Assembly (NCBI GenBank): GCA_947471505.1
Contig: CANIWM010000041.1
Span: forward strand, 1-51,221
Direction of reading: 5' to 3'
DNA: 51,221 nucleotides
DNA from: Chthoniobacteraceae bacterium
GTDB lineage: Bacteria > Verrucomicrobiota > Verrucomicrobiia > Chthoniobacterales > Chthoniobacteraceae
Below, piece after piece: positions 7,811 to 16,314 of the stretch (within the stretch, counting starts at the first letter, position 1; each line of letters starts with the position of its first letter). The translations under genes were made by a program, and so were the position numbers. The notes under the pieces were generated by a model. The model was given only the letters and a program-made list of their open reading frames with translations, was not told the DNA's origin and ran no database searches.

Positions 7811-8515
7811 TCACAGGATGGGCGAAGAATACGTCCGACGACGACGCAGGCGGAACCAGTTGTTCATCGTTTTGCGTAGCTTGTCGCGAAAGGAGAGGAG
7901 CTGCTCGTGCCGCTCGCCGCCCGCCTTGAGCGCAGCGAGGATGCCCTTCACCGAGAAGTCCTCCGTCGCGAAGCTCATCCGGCTGGTCCCTATCGCCGTG
8001 TCATGGTGCGCGTCGCTCGCAGCGATCATCGGGAGGCCGCGCCGCTTTGCATACTCCAACGCGCGGGCGTTGTACTTCGGGAAGGAAATCGCCGCGTTCC
8101 AGACCTCCAGCGCATCGAGTTCCAGCGTATCCAGCACGTCCTCCCGGATGCCCGCGCGGAAGACATCATACGGATGCGCAGGCACCGCGAGGCCACCCGC
8201 CGCTCGGATCGCACGCGCTACGTCTGCGGCGGGCTCGCCTTTCATCTGCGGGAGGACTGCACCGATGCAGAGCAAGTGCCCCTCGGCAGTCGAGACTTCC
8301 ACGCCGGGCAAAATGAGGAACCCATCCACGGGTTGCCCATCGCGCCGCGCCAAGCCGTGATCCACGCAGTAGTGAAAGGCGTCGCACGTATTGTGATCGG
8401 TCATCGCGAAGCCGCTCAGACCGCGCGCTTTTGCCGCAGCGACGAGCGCCTCTGGGCTGCTCACGCCGTCGCCGGAAAACCACGAGTGGCAATGTAAGTC
8501 AAACTGGTATGGCAT
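7811..8515 (-). CDS. PHP-domain metal-dependent phosphoesterase
   Basis: A 234-residue protein of the polymerase and histidinol phosphatase (PHP) superfamily. The metal-binding motifs are clear: HCHS at residues 8-11, DHN near 40, GVEVS near 71, an HPYD motif in the middle, and ASDAHH near the C-terminus. Family members hydrolyse small phosphoesters such as nucleoside 3',5'-bisphosphates (YciV/RnaAM-like) or histidinol phosphate. The substrate here is not determinable. The ATG at 8515 gives a start with HCH in the normal position. It lies between rluD-like and cysD on the same strand, with a palindrome on each side, so it may be transcribed alone. Confidence 0.88.
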   Translation of the reverse strand: MPYQFDLHCHSWFSGDGVSSPEALVAAAKARGLSGFAMTDHNTCDAFHYCVDHGLARRDGQPVDGFLILPGVEVSTAEGHLLCIGAVLPQMKGEPAADVARAIRAAGGLAVPAHPYDVFRAGIREDVLDTLELDALEVWNAAISFPKYNARALEYAKRRGLPMIAASDAHHDTAIGTSRMSFATEDFSVKGILAALKAGGERHEQLLSFRDKLRKTMNNWFRLRRRRTYSSPIL

Positions 8516-8542
8516 GAGCGACGCCCGAAATACGCGAAGGAC

Positions 8543-8562
8543 CTATCGTAACGCAACGATAG
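8543..8562. repeat. short palindrome between PHP and RluA-family genes
   Basis: CTATCGT, six bases, ACGATAG. It lies in the 57-base gap between two minus-strand genes. It could be a weak terminator hairpin for the RluA-family gene or an operator for the PHP gene; there is no T-run. Confidence 0.45.
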
Positions 8563-8572
8563 TTTCCGAGGC

Positions 8573-9532
8573 TCACACCATCCGCCGTTGCCGGGGCGCA
8601 TCTACGAGCGGGACGCCATCGGGCGAGAGCAGCTTGCCCACGCCCGCCGCGCGAAAATCTTCCGGGATCGGGGCTACCAGCTCGATGCGCTCGCCTGTCC
8701 GTGGATGATTAAAACCAAGCTTCCACGCATGGAGCATCTGCCGGGTGAAATTGCCGCGCTTACCGTAAACCTCATCGCCCACGAGCGGGTTGCCGAGGTG
8801 CTTCATGTGAACGCGAATCTGATGCGTCCGGCCCGTGAACAGCGTGCATTCCACCAGCGTCCCCTCCGCGAGCTGCCCCAGCACGCGCCAGCCCGTCTTC
8901 GCCTCTTTCCCCTCGCCTGCACGGGCGACCGACATCTTTTGCCGATGCACCCGATGCCGCCCGATGGGCACATCCACGACGCCATTTCGCCGCGACATCC
9001 CACCCGACACAATCGCTAGATAAATCTTCGTCACCCCGCGCTCCGCGAACTGCTCCTGCAACGAATGATGCGCCAAGTCATTCTTCGCCGCGACGAGACA
9101 GCCGCTCGTCTCCTTATCCAGCCGATGAACGATCCCCGGTCTCTCCACGCCGCCGATTCCGCTCAGCTCCTCGCAGTGAAAAAGCAGCGCATTCACCAAA
9201 GTCCCATTGTGATGCCCCGCCGCCGGATGCACCACGAGGCCCGGCGGCTTATTGATCACGATCACATCGTCGTCTTCAAAGAGCACCTCTAGCGCGATGT
9301 CCTGCGCCTCCGTCGTGCTCGCAGTCGGCGCGGGCTCACTCAGCACGATCTTCTCACTCCCGCGCAACTTGTGGTTCGGCTTCACCACCGCGCCATCCAC
9401 CGTCAGGTGCCCATCGCGCACAAACATTTGCAGCCGCGACCGCGAAAACTCCGTCCCCTGCTCCCCGAGAAAATGGTCGAGGCGGACTCCGATGTGCGTC
9501 GGAGTCACCTGAAAAATAATTGGTTCAGACAT
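8573..9532 (-). CDS. RluA-family pseudouridine synthase (RluD/RluC-like)
   Basis: A 319-residue RNA-modifying enzyme. Residues 12-75 form an S4 RNA-binding domain (GVRLDHFL... SRSRLQMFVRDGHLTVDG). The catalytic domain follows, with INKPPGLVVHP (94-103), the catalytic motif HRLDKETSG (Asp139), and the conserved FTGRTHQIRVH and PLVGDEVYG motifs. Members with an N-terminal S4 domain are usually RluC or RluD, which modify uridines of 23S rRNA. RluD-like is the better guess from the arrangement, but the target cannot be decided by eye. The gene lies 11 bases downstream of the NIL-domain gene and is probably co-transcribed with it. Confidence 0.93.
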   Translation of the reverse strand: MSEPIIFQVTPTHIGVRLDHFLGEQGTEFSRSRLQMFVRDGHLTVDGAVVKPNHKLRGSEKIVLSEPAPTASTTEAQDIALEVLFEDDDVIVINKPPGLVVHPAAGHHNGTLVNALLFHCEELSGIGGVERPGIVHRLDKETSGCLVAAKNDLAHHSLQEQFAERGVTKIYLAIVSGGMSRRNGVVDVPIGRHRVHRQKMSVARAGEGKEAKTGWRVLGQLAEGTLVECTLFTGRTHQIRVHMKHLGNPLVGDEVYGKRGNFTRQMLHAWKLGFNHPRTGERIELVAPIPEDFRAAGVGKLLSPDGVPLVDAPRQRRMV

Positions 9533-9543
9533 GAAAAAGTCCT

Positions 9544-9786
9544 CTACCCCTCAATCGTCTGAATCTCCAGCGGCTCCACCTTGATGCCCTGCTCCTCCAG
9601 CCAAGCGATAGACGCCTTCAGCACCTCGCGCTCCCCTTGCAGCTCCAGCGAGACGAGCCCGATTTCATCATTCACGCTCGCCTGCCGGATGTTAAAAACC
9701 ACGTCGAATTTCTTCGCGAGTTCGCAGATGACGGGGCGAGTGACGTTGCGGCTCGGATACATGAGCCAGAGGCGTTGAGTGTCCAT
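9544..9786 (-). CDS. NIL-domain protein
   Basis: An 80-residue protein made of a single ferredoxin-like NIL domain, the fold found at the C-terminus of the methionine ABC transporter ATPase MetN. Recognisable features are RLWLMYPSRNVTRPVICELA, VVFNIRQASVNDE, GLVSLELQGE and WLEEQGIKVEPL. In MetN the domain binds methionine and inhibits transport. Stand-alone NIL proteins are also found next to sulfur-metabolism genes, so sensing a sulfur compound is plausible here, but that is inference. It starts 2 bases after the upstream small ORF and ends 11 bases before the RluA-family gene, which indicates an operon. Confidence 0.85.
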   Translation of the reverse strand: MDTQRLWLMYPSRNVTRPVICELAKKFDVVFNIRQASVNDEIGLVSLELQGEREVLKASIAWLEEQGIKVEPLEIQTIEG

Positions 9787-9788
9787 AT

Positions 9789-10157
9789 TTAGTAGGTAAA
9801 TTTTGGCGTCCCCACGTTCAGCCCGCCCTCACCCGTAGCCGCCACCGTCGCACCGGGGACCGCGATCCCCTCATGCCCGCTCGCCAGCTCCGTGGTAGAA
9901 AAAGAAAGCTCATCCGTGGCCTTCACTGGCACACCCGCAGCGCCCGCCAGCTCGCCCGTCGGCACATCCAGATTCAAAAGCTGCGACACCGCCGCCACAG
10001 CGCCCCCGTTCCCCGCGCCCGTCACCCCGCGAATCGCCACACCCTCCGCCGCCACCGAATGCGCGCCATCCGCACCACTCAACGCAAAATCACCCGTCGG
10101 CTGCGCCACAAGTTTGATCGGCACATTCAGCCGCGAATTTGGTTCAGGATTTGTCAT
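9789..10157 (-). CDS. hypothetical small protein, Gly/Ala/Val-rich
   Basis: A 122-residue protein beginning MTNPEPNSRLNVPIKLVAQ. It is rich in Gly, Ala, Val and Thr and lacks Cys, a signal peptide and a membrane segment. The pattern of short alternating hydrophobic stretches separated by Gly and Asn suggests beta structure. The ATG at 10157 is chosen over the upstream start at 10256, because the longer version adds unrelated sequence. The stop lies 2 bases before the NIL-domain start codon, so the two are likely translated from one message; that spacing is the main support for it being a gene. I do not recognise the family. Confidence 0.55.
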   Translation of the reverse strand: MTNPEPNSRLNVPIKLVAQPTGDFALSGADGAHSVAAEGVAIRGVTGAGNGGAVAAVSQLLNLDVPTGELAGAAGVPVKATDELSFSTTELASGHEGIAVPGATVAATGEGGLNVGTPKFTY

Positions 10158-10258
10158 GGCCGACTTTCTACACCCGCTTTGCTGGAGTGACAATGAAAGA
10201 GCTTCGCCGTGGACATCGGCTCGACCGAGTGCCTGCCCCGCAGTCACGGCTCCCACAG

Positions 10259-10411
10259 CTAAAAGCGCCTCTTCATCCCCGCGAAGATCGCATCCGCAAT
10301 CGCGCGCATCCCCTTATCCCCCGGATGCCCCGCCACGCCCGGATGCTCGATCTTCCGCTCCGCGCTCGCCGCGTTCCCAATCTTGAAAGACCAACTCACC
10401 CTTCCTGAAAA
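10259..10411 (-). pseudogene. C-terminal remnant of an SGNH/GDSL hydrolase
   Basis: Read on the minus strand, an open stretch of about 50 codons ends at a TAG at 10259-10261. It encodes WSFKIGNAASAERK, then HPGVAGHPGDKGMRAIADAI, then a basic tail. The GHPGDKGM pattern followed by a short amphipathic helix is what the last conserved block (catalytic Asp-x-x-His) of SGNH/GDSL lipases and esterases looks like. An in-frame TAA lies directly upstream (10412-10414), and no nucleophile block or plausible start precedes it. The rest of the gene has therefore been lost, perhaps when the esterase gene at 10484 came to lie next to it. Confidence 0.5.
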
Positions 10412-10483
10412 TTACGGCCTTCATGTTATTTGGGAGGTGTTATTTCAACCACCACCCGCGATTCTCCCGCGCACACTCGAACC

Positions 10484-12439
10484 ATGAAACACACCATCTC
10501 ACGCCGCCATTTTCTCACCACCACTGCGGCGCTGCCGTTTCTGGGCGCCATGTCCTTCGCTGCAAATGTGCCGCAGACGCTGGACGAATTGTGGGCGGGC
10601 TTTGCGGAGCTGGATAAGGACACGCCGCTGGATATCGATGTGCTGAAGGAATGGGAAAACGATGGCGTGGTTTGTCGGGTCGTGCGGTATCAGGTCGGCG
10701 TTTTCAAAGGCGCGCCGTCGCGGGTCGCTGCGTTTTATGCTTTTCCAAAAGGAGGGACGAAATTGCCCGCGCTGGTGGAACTTCACGGCGGCGGGCAGTC
10801 GGCTTCGCTGGGGAATGTGGTGACGTATGCGAAGCGCGGGTACGCGTGCCTCTCGCTGAACTGGGGCGGCAACAAGATGAGCATCGGTTCGGAGAGCTGG
10901 AGCGGGCCGCAGACGGACTGGGGCAGGCTCGATGCGACGCATCCGCCGCAGCGCAACAAGACGAACCATTTCGTGGGCTCGCTCGCGCCGGATGAATTCA
11001 CGCTCGACGCGATGGAGTCGCCGAGAAACAGCAATTGGTTCCTCGTGCTCATCGCGGCGCGGCGGGCGATCACGTTTCTCGAAAAGCAGCCGGAGGTGGA
11101 CGCGACGCGCATCGGTGCGTTCGGACATTCCATGGGCGGGAAGCTGACGACGAATCTCGCGGGAATCGACATGCGCATCAGAGCCGCAGTGCCGTCGTGC
11201 GGCGGGTCGGGCGACCTCGCGGAGGACCCGAAGACAAAGCGCACGCCGATGGAGCTGGCGTGCATTTCCGACAACGCATACATCCCGCGCATCACCTGCC
11301 CGACGCTGTGGCTGTCGCCGACGAACGACTTCCACGCGAACATCGACAACATGGCGTGGAACTGGCGCAACGTGCCGGACGCGAGCCTGCGCTTCAGCAT
11401 TTCGCCGCACTTCAATCATCGGCATTCGGACGAGCACGCCATCACGGAGTATCTGTGGTTTGAGCAGCATCTCAAAGGCGCGGCGTTCAAAATGCCCGCG
11501 TCGCCGAAGATCGCGATGGAGCTGAAAACGGACGACGGCGTGCCGCGCATCACCATCACTCCCGACGGCTCGATGCCGGTGCAGCGTGTGGACATTTACT
11601 ACGCAATCGACCCGCACTACCTCACGCGCTTTTGGCGCGACGCGAAAGCGACGAAAACCAGCGACCTCCAGTGGTCGGCGCAGTGCCCCATCCTCACCAC
11701 CGAACAGCCCATCTTTGTGTTCGCCAACGTCGTTTACGAAATGCCCGAGCCCTACCGCTCCGAGACAAAGACCGACACATTCGCAATCAGCTCGCGCGTC
11801 CTCTCCGCCACGTCGGCGCAGCTCCAGGCAGCGGGCACAAAAGCCACGGACAAACCCGACCGCGCAATCGACGAGGGCACACGCGGATGGCACGACTGGT
11901 ATCTGCTGAACTGGGGCCATCCCCCGCTGTGGACCGCCACGACCCGCAAGCTGAAGGACCCCAAATGGCGCGGCCCCAAAGGCGCGACGCTGCACTTCGA
12001 AGTCAAAAGCGAGACCGACAACCAGCTCGTGCTCACGTTTAACTGCAACGGCTGGGGTGCGATGATTCCCGGCAAGCCCGCCGTGGACTACACGGTCATC
12101 AAAACACTGACCGCCTCCAAAGACTGGCAGAGCGTTGCCGTGAGCCTCAGCGAGCTCATCGCCACCGATCCGAAAATCACCACACCGCCCGCCGACTGGC
12201 AGACGGTCACCGAATTCAGCATCAGCCCCAGCGGCGCGACGGTCAAAGATGGGCAGCGCGTGAAAGCCGACGGCAAGCGCTGGCAGGGCCCGCGCGAGAT
12301 CCGCAACCTCCGCTGGGAGGGCGGCGAATACGCAAGTCAAACCACCACCGACTCCGTGGTAAGCCCCGAGGACTTCAAAAAGAACTTCGACAGCGCGATC
12401 AAGAAATCGCTGGAGCAGGAGAAGCTGGACGGGAAGTAG
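10484..12439 (+). CDS. Tat-exported alpha/beta hydrolase (acetylxylan esterase / dienelactone hydrolase type)
   Basis: A 651-residue exported enzyme. The ATG at 10484 gives a twin-arginine signal (SRRHFLTTTAALPFLGAMSFA, RR at 7-8). The alpha/beta-hydrolase domain spans about 30-335, with an oxyanion region VELHGGG (98-104), the nucleophile elbow GHSMGG (Ser216), a probable acid at Asp282 in SPTNDFH, and a His in HFNHRHSDEH (312-314). The C-terminal 300 residues look like beta-sandwich modules, possibly for carbohydrate binding. Likely role: periplasmic or secreted deacetylation of plant polysaccharides. The tatC gene at 24309 encodes part of the machinery it would need. It converges with the EF-hand gene 4 bases away. 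Confidence 0.87.
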   Translation: MKHTISRRHFLTTTAALPFLGAMSFAANVPQTLDELWAGFAELDKDTPLDIDVLKEWENDGVVCRVVRYQVGVFKGAPSRVAAFYAFPKGGTKLPALVELHGGGQSASLGNVVTYAKRGYACLSLNWGGNKMSIGSESWSGPQTDWGRLDATHPPQRNKTNHFVGSLAPDEFTLDAMESPRNSNWFLVLIAARRAITFLEKQPEVDATRIGAFGHSMGGKLTTNLAGIDMRIRAAVPSCGGSGDLAEDPKTKRTPMELACISDNAYIPRITCPTLWLSPTNDFHANIDNMAWNWRNVPDASLRFSISPHFNHRHSDEHAITEYLWFEQHLKGAAFKMPASPKIAMELKTDDGVPRITITPDGSMPVQRVDIYYAIDPHYLTRFWRDAKATKTSDLQWSAQCPILTTEQPIFVFANVVYEMPEPYRSETKTDTFAISSRVLSATSAQLQAAGTKATDKPDRAIDEGTRGWHDWYLLNWGHPPLWTATTRKLKDPKWRGPKGATLHFEVKSETDNQLVLTFNCNGWGAMIPGKPAVDYTVIKTLTASKDWQSVAVSLSELIATDPKITTPPADWQTVTEFSISPSGATVKDGQRVKADGKRWQGPREIRNLRWEGGEYASQTTTDSVVSPEDFKKNFDSAIKKSLEQEKLDGK

Positions 12440-12443
12440 CGTG

Positions 12444-13790
12444 CTAATTCGCGGGACTGGCAGGCTCTGCCATCCAATCCCAAGTCGGCAGCACTCTTCC
12501 ATCAGTGAACGTGATTCCGCGCGAATGCTTGAGATGTTGCCCGTCGTTGTCGTGGGGATGCACGGCGAGAGCGGTTACGCCGAGCGAACTGAGCGTGACT
12601 ACTTCGCCGGGACCGGAGACGCCGTCGCTATCCCGATCGAACCACGCAGATATTCCGTTCAATTCAGCGCCGCGAAGCGAGCCGTCGCCGTCGGCATCGA
12701 GCACAGCAAGAGGCTCGTATCCGTTCTTCCAAAAAAGCTCCCAAGTGTAACCGCCGAAGAGTTGCGCTCCGCTGGCGACCGTGCCGCTGCCGTCTGGATT
12801 CCAAACCAGCAAGCCAGTCTCGGGCTTGATCCACTGCCAACGCCCGGCAGGCCCCCATCCACGAAGAGGGAAGCCGACAGTCTTTTCTGGTGCGAGAAGC
12901 TCGTGAATCCCTGCCACGGCACGGGTCGAGAAAATGAGCGGTGTCACAGCCATCGAGCGACCCTCTTCGAGTTTCTTTAGACTCGCCTTCACCTCGCCCA
13001 AAGTCTTCGTCTCCGCATCACCGAGCTTATCCTTTTCTGCGAGCCGAATGTATGCCGTCGCCGCCTCGTAGCTCACCATGTCCAGCTTGTCGAAAGCTCC
13101 GCGCTCCTTGTCCTTCAAATCCGCATCAAGCTCCATTTTCCAAGCCTTGAGATACTCGCCTCGAACGGTTGCCGGAGTTGACTCACGCACCTCCTGCGGC
13201 ACCTCAGCCGAAGGATGCCGCTTTCGCCATTCCGTCGCCTGTTCGAGCAATGAAGCGTATCCGAGTTGATACAGAGCTTTCTTCCCGTCGAGGCTTTGTG
13301 CGGCCTGAAAGTGGTCGATTGCCTTGCTGATGTGCTCTACCGCCTTGGCGTCGGGCAAATCAGTTTGGTGCCATCCGGACGCCGTTAGCTTTTCCGCGAT
13401 GGCTAATTGCCGGGCAAAGAACGAATCGCGGCCTTTCGCGCCCCAATCCGGCGCTTTCGCGAGTTTCAGAGCCTTTAGCGCACGCCTCTCCGCCTCTTCG
13501 TAAACAGCGCCGAAATTCGGGTCAGTGAATCGTAGAAACGGACCGACACTCGGGGGCTCCTTATGGTCGCCGGACAAGAAAGCCTCCAACTCCGTGCTGG
13601 CACATGCAAATGCGAGGAAGTGAATTCGCGCGATTGTATAGTGGGCTTCCCCGCTCTTCGGGTTTGCTTTTACCGCCGCATTTCCGATTGAGAGAAGGCG
13701 GTCAACCGGCACGTACTGGGGCATCTTGAACATGCCAAATGCCGCGGTACCCATCGCGATAACAAGAAGGAGGCGAAGAAGTGTTTTCAT
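12444..13790 (-). CDS. exported protein with helical N-terminal part and EF-hand-like calcium loops
   Basis: A 448-residue protein. The ATG at 13790 gives MKTLLRLLLVIAMGTAAFGMF, a signal peptide or membrane anchor; the longer start at 13862 would bury it. Residues 30-290 are helical and TPR-like. Near the C-terminus two acidic loops, DADGDGSLRGAE and DRDSDGVSGPGE, fit the D-x-D-x-D-G EF-hand/dockerin pattern and probably bind calcium. The arrangement of DADGDG... WFDRDSDG... GEV is common in exported Verrucomicrobia and Planctomycetes proteins (established knowledge). No catalytic motif is seen; function unknown. It lies on the same strand as the peptidase gene upstream, with an 81-base gap. 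Confidence 0.75.
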   Translation of the reverse strand: MKTLLRLLLVIAMGTAAFGMFKMPQYVPVDRLLSIGNAAVKANPKSGEAHYTIARIHFLAFACASTELEAFLSGDHKEPPSVGPFLRFTDPNFGAVYEEAERRALKALKLAKAPDWGAKGRDSFFARQLAIAEKLTASGWHQTDLPDAKAVEHISKAIDHFQAAQSLDGKKALYQLGYASLLEQATEWRKRHPSAEVPQEVRESTPATVRGEYLKAWKMELDADLKDKERGAFDKLDMVSYEAATAYIRLAEKDKLGDAETKTLGEVKASLKKLEEGRSMAVTPLIFSTRAVAGIHELLAPEKTVGFPLRGWGPAGRWQWIKPETGLLVWNPDGSGTVASGAQLFGGYTWELFWKNGYEPLAVLDADGDGSLRGAELNGISAWFDRDSDGVSGPGEVVTLSSLGVTALAVHPHDNDGQHLKHSRGITFTDGRVLPTWDWMAEPASPAN

Positions 13791-13871
13791 CGGCCATAGG
13801 ATGAACCATTCCGGAACCTCCTGCGCAACCGTCAAGATTCCGCCCGGAAAACGGAAGCGCAATCCTATAGC

Positions 13872-15986
13872 CTATTTCCCCGACATCCCGAGTTGGTCGA
13901 ACAGAAACGCGAAGACGTCGGCTTGCTGTGCGATTTTCTCGCCGAGCGCGGTGCCCATTCCGTGGCCGGAGTCGGCACTGAGGCGGACGAGGATCGGGTT
14001 CTCCGATGCGGTGGCGGCTTGCAGGCGGGCGGTCATTCGGCGGGAGTGCGCGGGGTTCACGCGGCCGTCGGTCTCGCCGGCGAGGAAGAAAACGGCGGGA
14101 TATTTCGTGCCGTCCTTCACGTTATGGTACGGCGAGTAGGCGTGGAGCGCGCGGAATTGCGCTGGGTCTTTGACAGTGCCGAATTCGGTGACGTTGAACG
14201 CGCCGTTGGCGTCGAGCTCGACGCGGAGCATGTCGTAGAGCCCGACGTGCGCGACGACGGCGCGTGCGAGTCCGGGGTTTTGCGTGAGGAATGCGCCCAT
14301 GAGCAGGCCGCCGTTGCTGCCGCCTTCGACGGCGAGTTTCTCGGACCGCGTGTAGCCGCGCTCGATGAGGTGTTTCGCGCACGCTGCGAAATCGTCGAAC
14401 ACGTTTTGCTTCTTCGTGAGGTTGCCCGCGAGGTGCCACTCTTCGCCGTATTCGCCGCCGCCGCGGATGTTTGCGACGACGTAGATGCCGCCGCGATCGA
14501 ACCACAGGCGGTTCTCGAAATCAAAGAACGGCGTCATGCTGATGCTGTAGCCGCCGTAGGCGTAGAGCAGCGTGGGATTGGAGCCGTCGAGCTTTGTGCC
14601 TTTGCGGCGCAGGATGTTCACGGGGACCTTTGTGCCGTCCTTGCTCACGGCGAATTCCCGCACTGCCTCGATGTCGCTGAAGTCCACGGGCGACGTATTA
14701 AAAAGCGCGGTCTTTTTCATCGCGCCGCTCGCCGGGTCGTAGCTCATCCAGGCGGACGGCGCGACGAAGCTCGTCTGGCGAAACACGATGCGCTCGCCCA
14801 CTTCGATGAGCCCACCGACGCCCGATGCCTCGGGCAGCGGAAGGATGCGCGCGTCCTTGCCATCGAGCGTGAACTGCCGCACCCGCGAAGGCCCACCGAG
14901 GAGGTCGTTGATGAAAAGGTGCTTCGCCGTGGGCGTGATTCCCTCAATCACCGCGTCACTCTCGGGCACGACCACCGCCGCGTCGGCCAGCGTTCCGGTT
15001 GCAGGGATGCGCAGGACTTTTCCACGCGGCGAGTCTTTCACCGAGCGCAGATAAAGCGCGGCTCCGTCGTGGCTGAAAACGATTTCCTTGATGCCGTCTT
15101 CGTGACGCGTGATTTGCCGCCAAGCCGAGCCTTCCTTCGTCTCGCGGATGTAGTGCGCAAACTCCCCGCCGTCGCCATTCGCCACCGCCGCGAGCAAAAG
15201 CCGCCCGTCTTCGGAAGTCTCCAGTTCGATCTCCGCGATGCGCGGAAAATCGCGGCCCGCCGAGTACACATCGTCGGTCACCGCCGCGCCGAGTTTGTGA
15301 AAATAGATCTGCTGAAAGAAGTTCAGGTCCTCCTCGGGCTTCTCGCCCTTGTGCGGATAGCGCGTGTAAAAAACGCCCGAGCTATCCGGCAACCACGCCG
15401 TGCTGCCGCCGCCCGTGGGATATTGAACGCGGGCGATTCGGTCCGGCAGATGCTCGCCGGTTTCCGTGCGGTAAAAATGCAGCGTCCCCTCTTCGCTCCC
15501 ATTTTCCGAGAGGCAGACGGCGATGAGCTTTCCATCCGGCGACGGCACAAACCAATCCATCGCCACTTGTCCCTTCGGCTCGATTTCATTCGGGTCGAGC
15601 ACGACCTTTTCCGACGCCAGATCATCCACCGACGCCAGCGTGACGAGCAGCCGCTGCTGCTTCGGCGGCTGGAACTTCAGCGCAAAAAGCATCCCCGGAC
15701 GCGCCACCAGCCCGCTATGCGACGGCGTGTCTTTCGCGTACAGCGCAGTGAGCTTCGCCTCAATGCCCGCACGGTCCGCCCGCCCATCGAGCCATGCCCG
15801 CGAGTGCTTGTTCTGCGCCTCCGTCCAAGCCTTCACCGTCGGCGAACCGGACTCCTCCAGCCAGCGATAATCATCCACGACTTTCACGCCGTGGTATTCG
15901 TCGGTGACAGGCTTTTTTTCGGTAGATGGAGCGGCGGAGACGATGGATGTTGCGAATATCATGGATGTGAGAAGTGAGACCTTCAT
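13872..15986 (-). CDS. exported prolyl oligopeptidase (peptidase family S9A)
   Basis: A 704-residue serine peptidase with a Sec signal peptide (MKVSLLTSMIFATSIVSA). After the mature start comes the family signature DDYRWLEE, then a seven-bladed propeller region to about residue 420, then the alpha/beta-hydrolase catalytic domain. The nucleophile motif is GGSNGGLL (Ser near 555), the acid lies in GETDGRVNPAHSRRM (Asp near 638), and the His in DSGHGMG (near 673). The length equals that of typical prolyl oligopeptidases (700-730), and the gene is intact. These enzymes cleave after proline in short peptides; the signal sequence puts this one in the periplasm, suggesting peptide scavenging. A long antisense reading frame covers it but is a codon-bias shadow. 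Confidence 0.95.
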   Translation of the reverse strand: MKVSLLTSMIFATSIVSAAPSTEKKPVTDEYHGVKVVDDYRWLEESGSPTVKAWTEAQNKHSRAWLDGRADRAGIEAKLTALYAKDTPSHSGLVARPGMLFALKFQPPKQQRLLVTLASVDDLASEKVVLDPNEIEPKGQVAMDWFVPSPDGKLIAVCLSENGSEEGTLHFYRTETGEHLPDRIARVQYPTGGGSTAWLPDSSGVFYTRYPHKGEKPEEDLNFFQQIYFHKLGAAVTDDVYSAGRDFPRIAEIELETSEDGRLLLAAVANGDGGEFAHYIRETKEGSAWRQITRHEDGIKEIVFSHDGAALYLRSVKDSPRGKVLRIPATGTLADAAVVVPESDAVIEGITPTAKHLFINDLLGGPSRVRQFTLDGKDARILPLPEASGVGGLIEVGERIVFRQTSFVAPSAWMSYDPASGAMKKTALFNTSPVDFSDIEAVREFAVSKDGTKVPVNILRRKGTKLDGSNPTLLYAYGGYSISMTPFFDFENRLWFDRGGIYVVANIRGGGEYGEEWHLAGNLTKKQNVFDDFAACAKHLIERGYTRSEKLAVEGGSNGGLLMGAFLTQNPGLARAVVAHVGLYDMLRVELDANGAFNVTEFGTVKDPAQFRALHAYSPYHNVKDGTKYPAVFFLAGETDGRVNPAHSRRMTARLQAATASENPILVRLSADSGHGMGTALGEKIAQQADVFAFLFDQLGMSGK

Positions 15987-16314
15987 GGACGAAGCTGGAT
16001 GTGGAGACTTGAGCGCGCGAGGTCAAGGAAACCGCTAGATTAGATTTCCAAGGTTCCCACATCAGCGCATGGCGACGCCGCGCTCCTCGGCTGCGCGAAC
16101 GATGAACCCGAACACCGCGATTGCGAGTCGTGGCCCACGCAGCCCTCTGCGCGATTCTCCTCACGCGAAGCGCACTTTTTCTGATCGCACGCTCATTTGG
16201 TGCCACCGTGAACATGGCACCCCGACGCGGTGAACCAGCGGGCTGAACCGAGAAAACGGGGCATCCAACGAGGGCTCGCTTTCTCGCTCCGCCGATGACA
16301 TCACCGTGCTCGCT
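15987..16314. other. divergent intergenic region with a small inverted repeat
   Basis: This 328-base region separates the divergent peptidase and PQQ-propeller genes and should hold both promoters. I see no gene. The inverted repeat GGTGCCA, nine bases, TGGCACC lies at 16199-16221, about 95 bases before the propeller gene, and could be an operator. Confidence 0.4.

Noticed and set aside
10139-10408. 89-codon plus-strand frame over the SGNH remnant
   Set aside because: Very Arg/His/Pro-rich shadow; the minus strand gives recognisable hydrolase sequence.
10499-12502. 667-codon minus-strand frame opposite the Tat esterase gene
   Set aside because: Arg/His/Val-rich with no motif; the esterase on the plus strand is complete.
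13893-15977. 694-codon plus-strand frame opposite the prolyl oligopeptidase gene
   Set aside because: Composition is Arg/Ala/Val-rich without any family motif, while the opposite strand has a complete signal peptide and catalytic triad. It is a codon-bias shadow.
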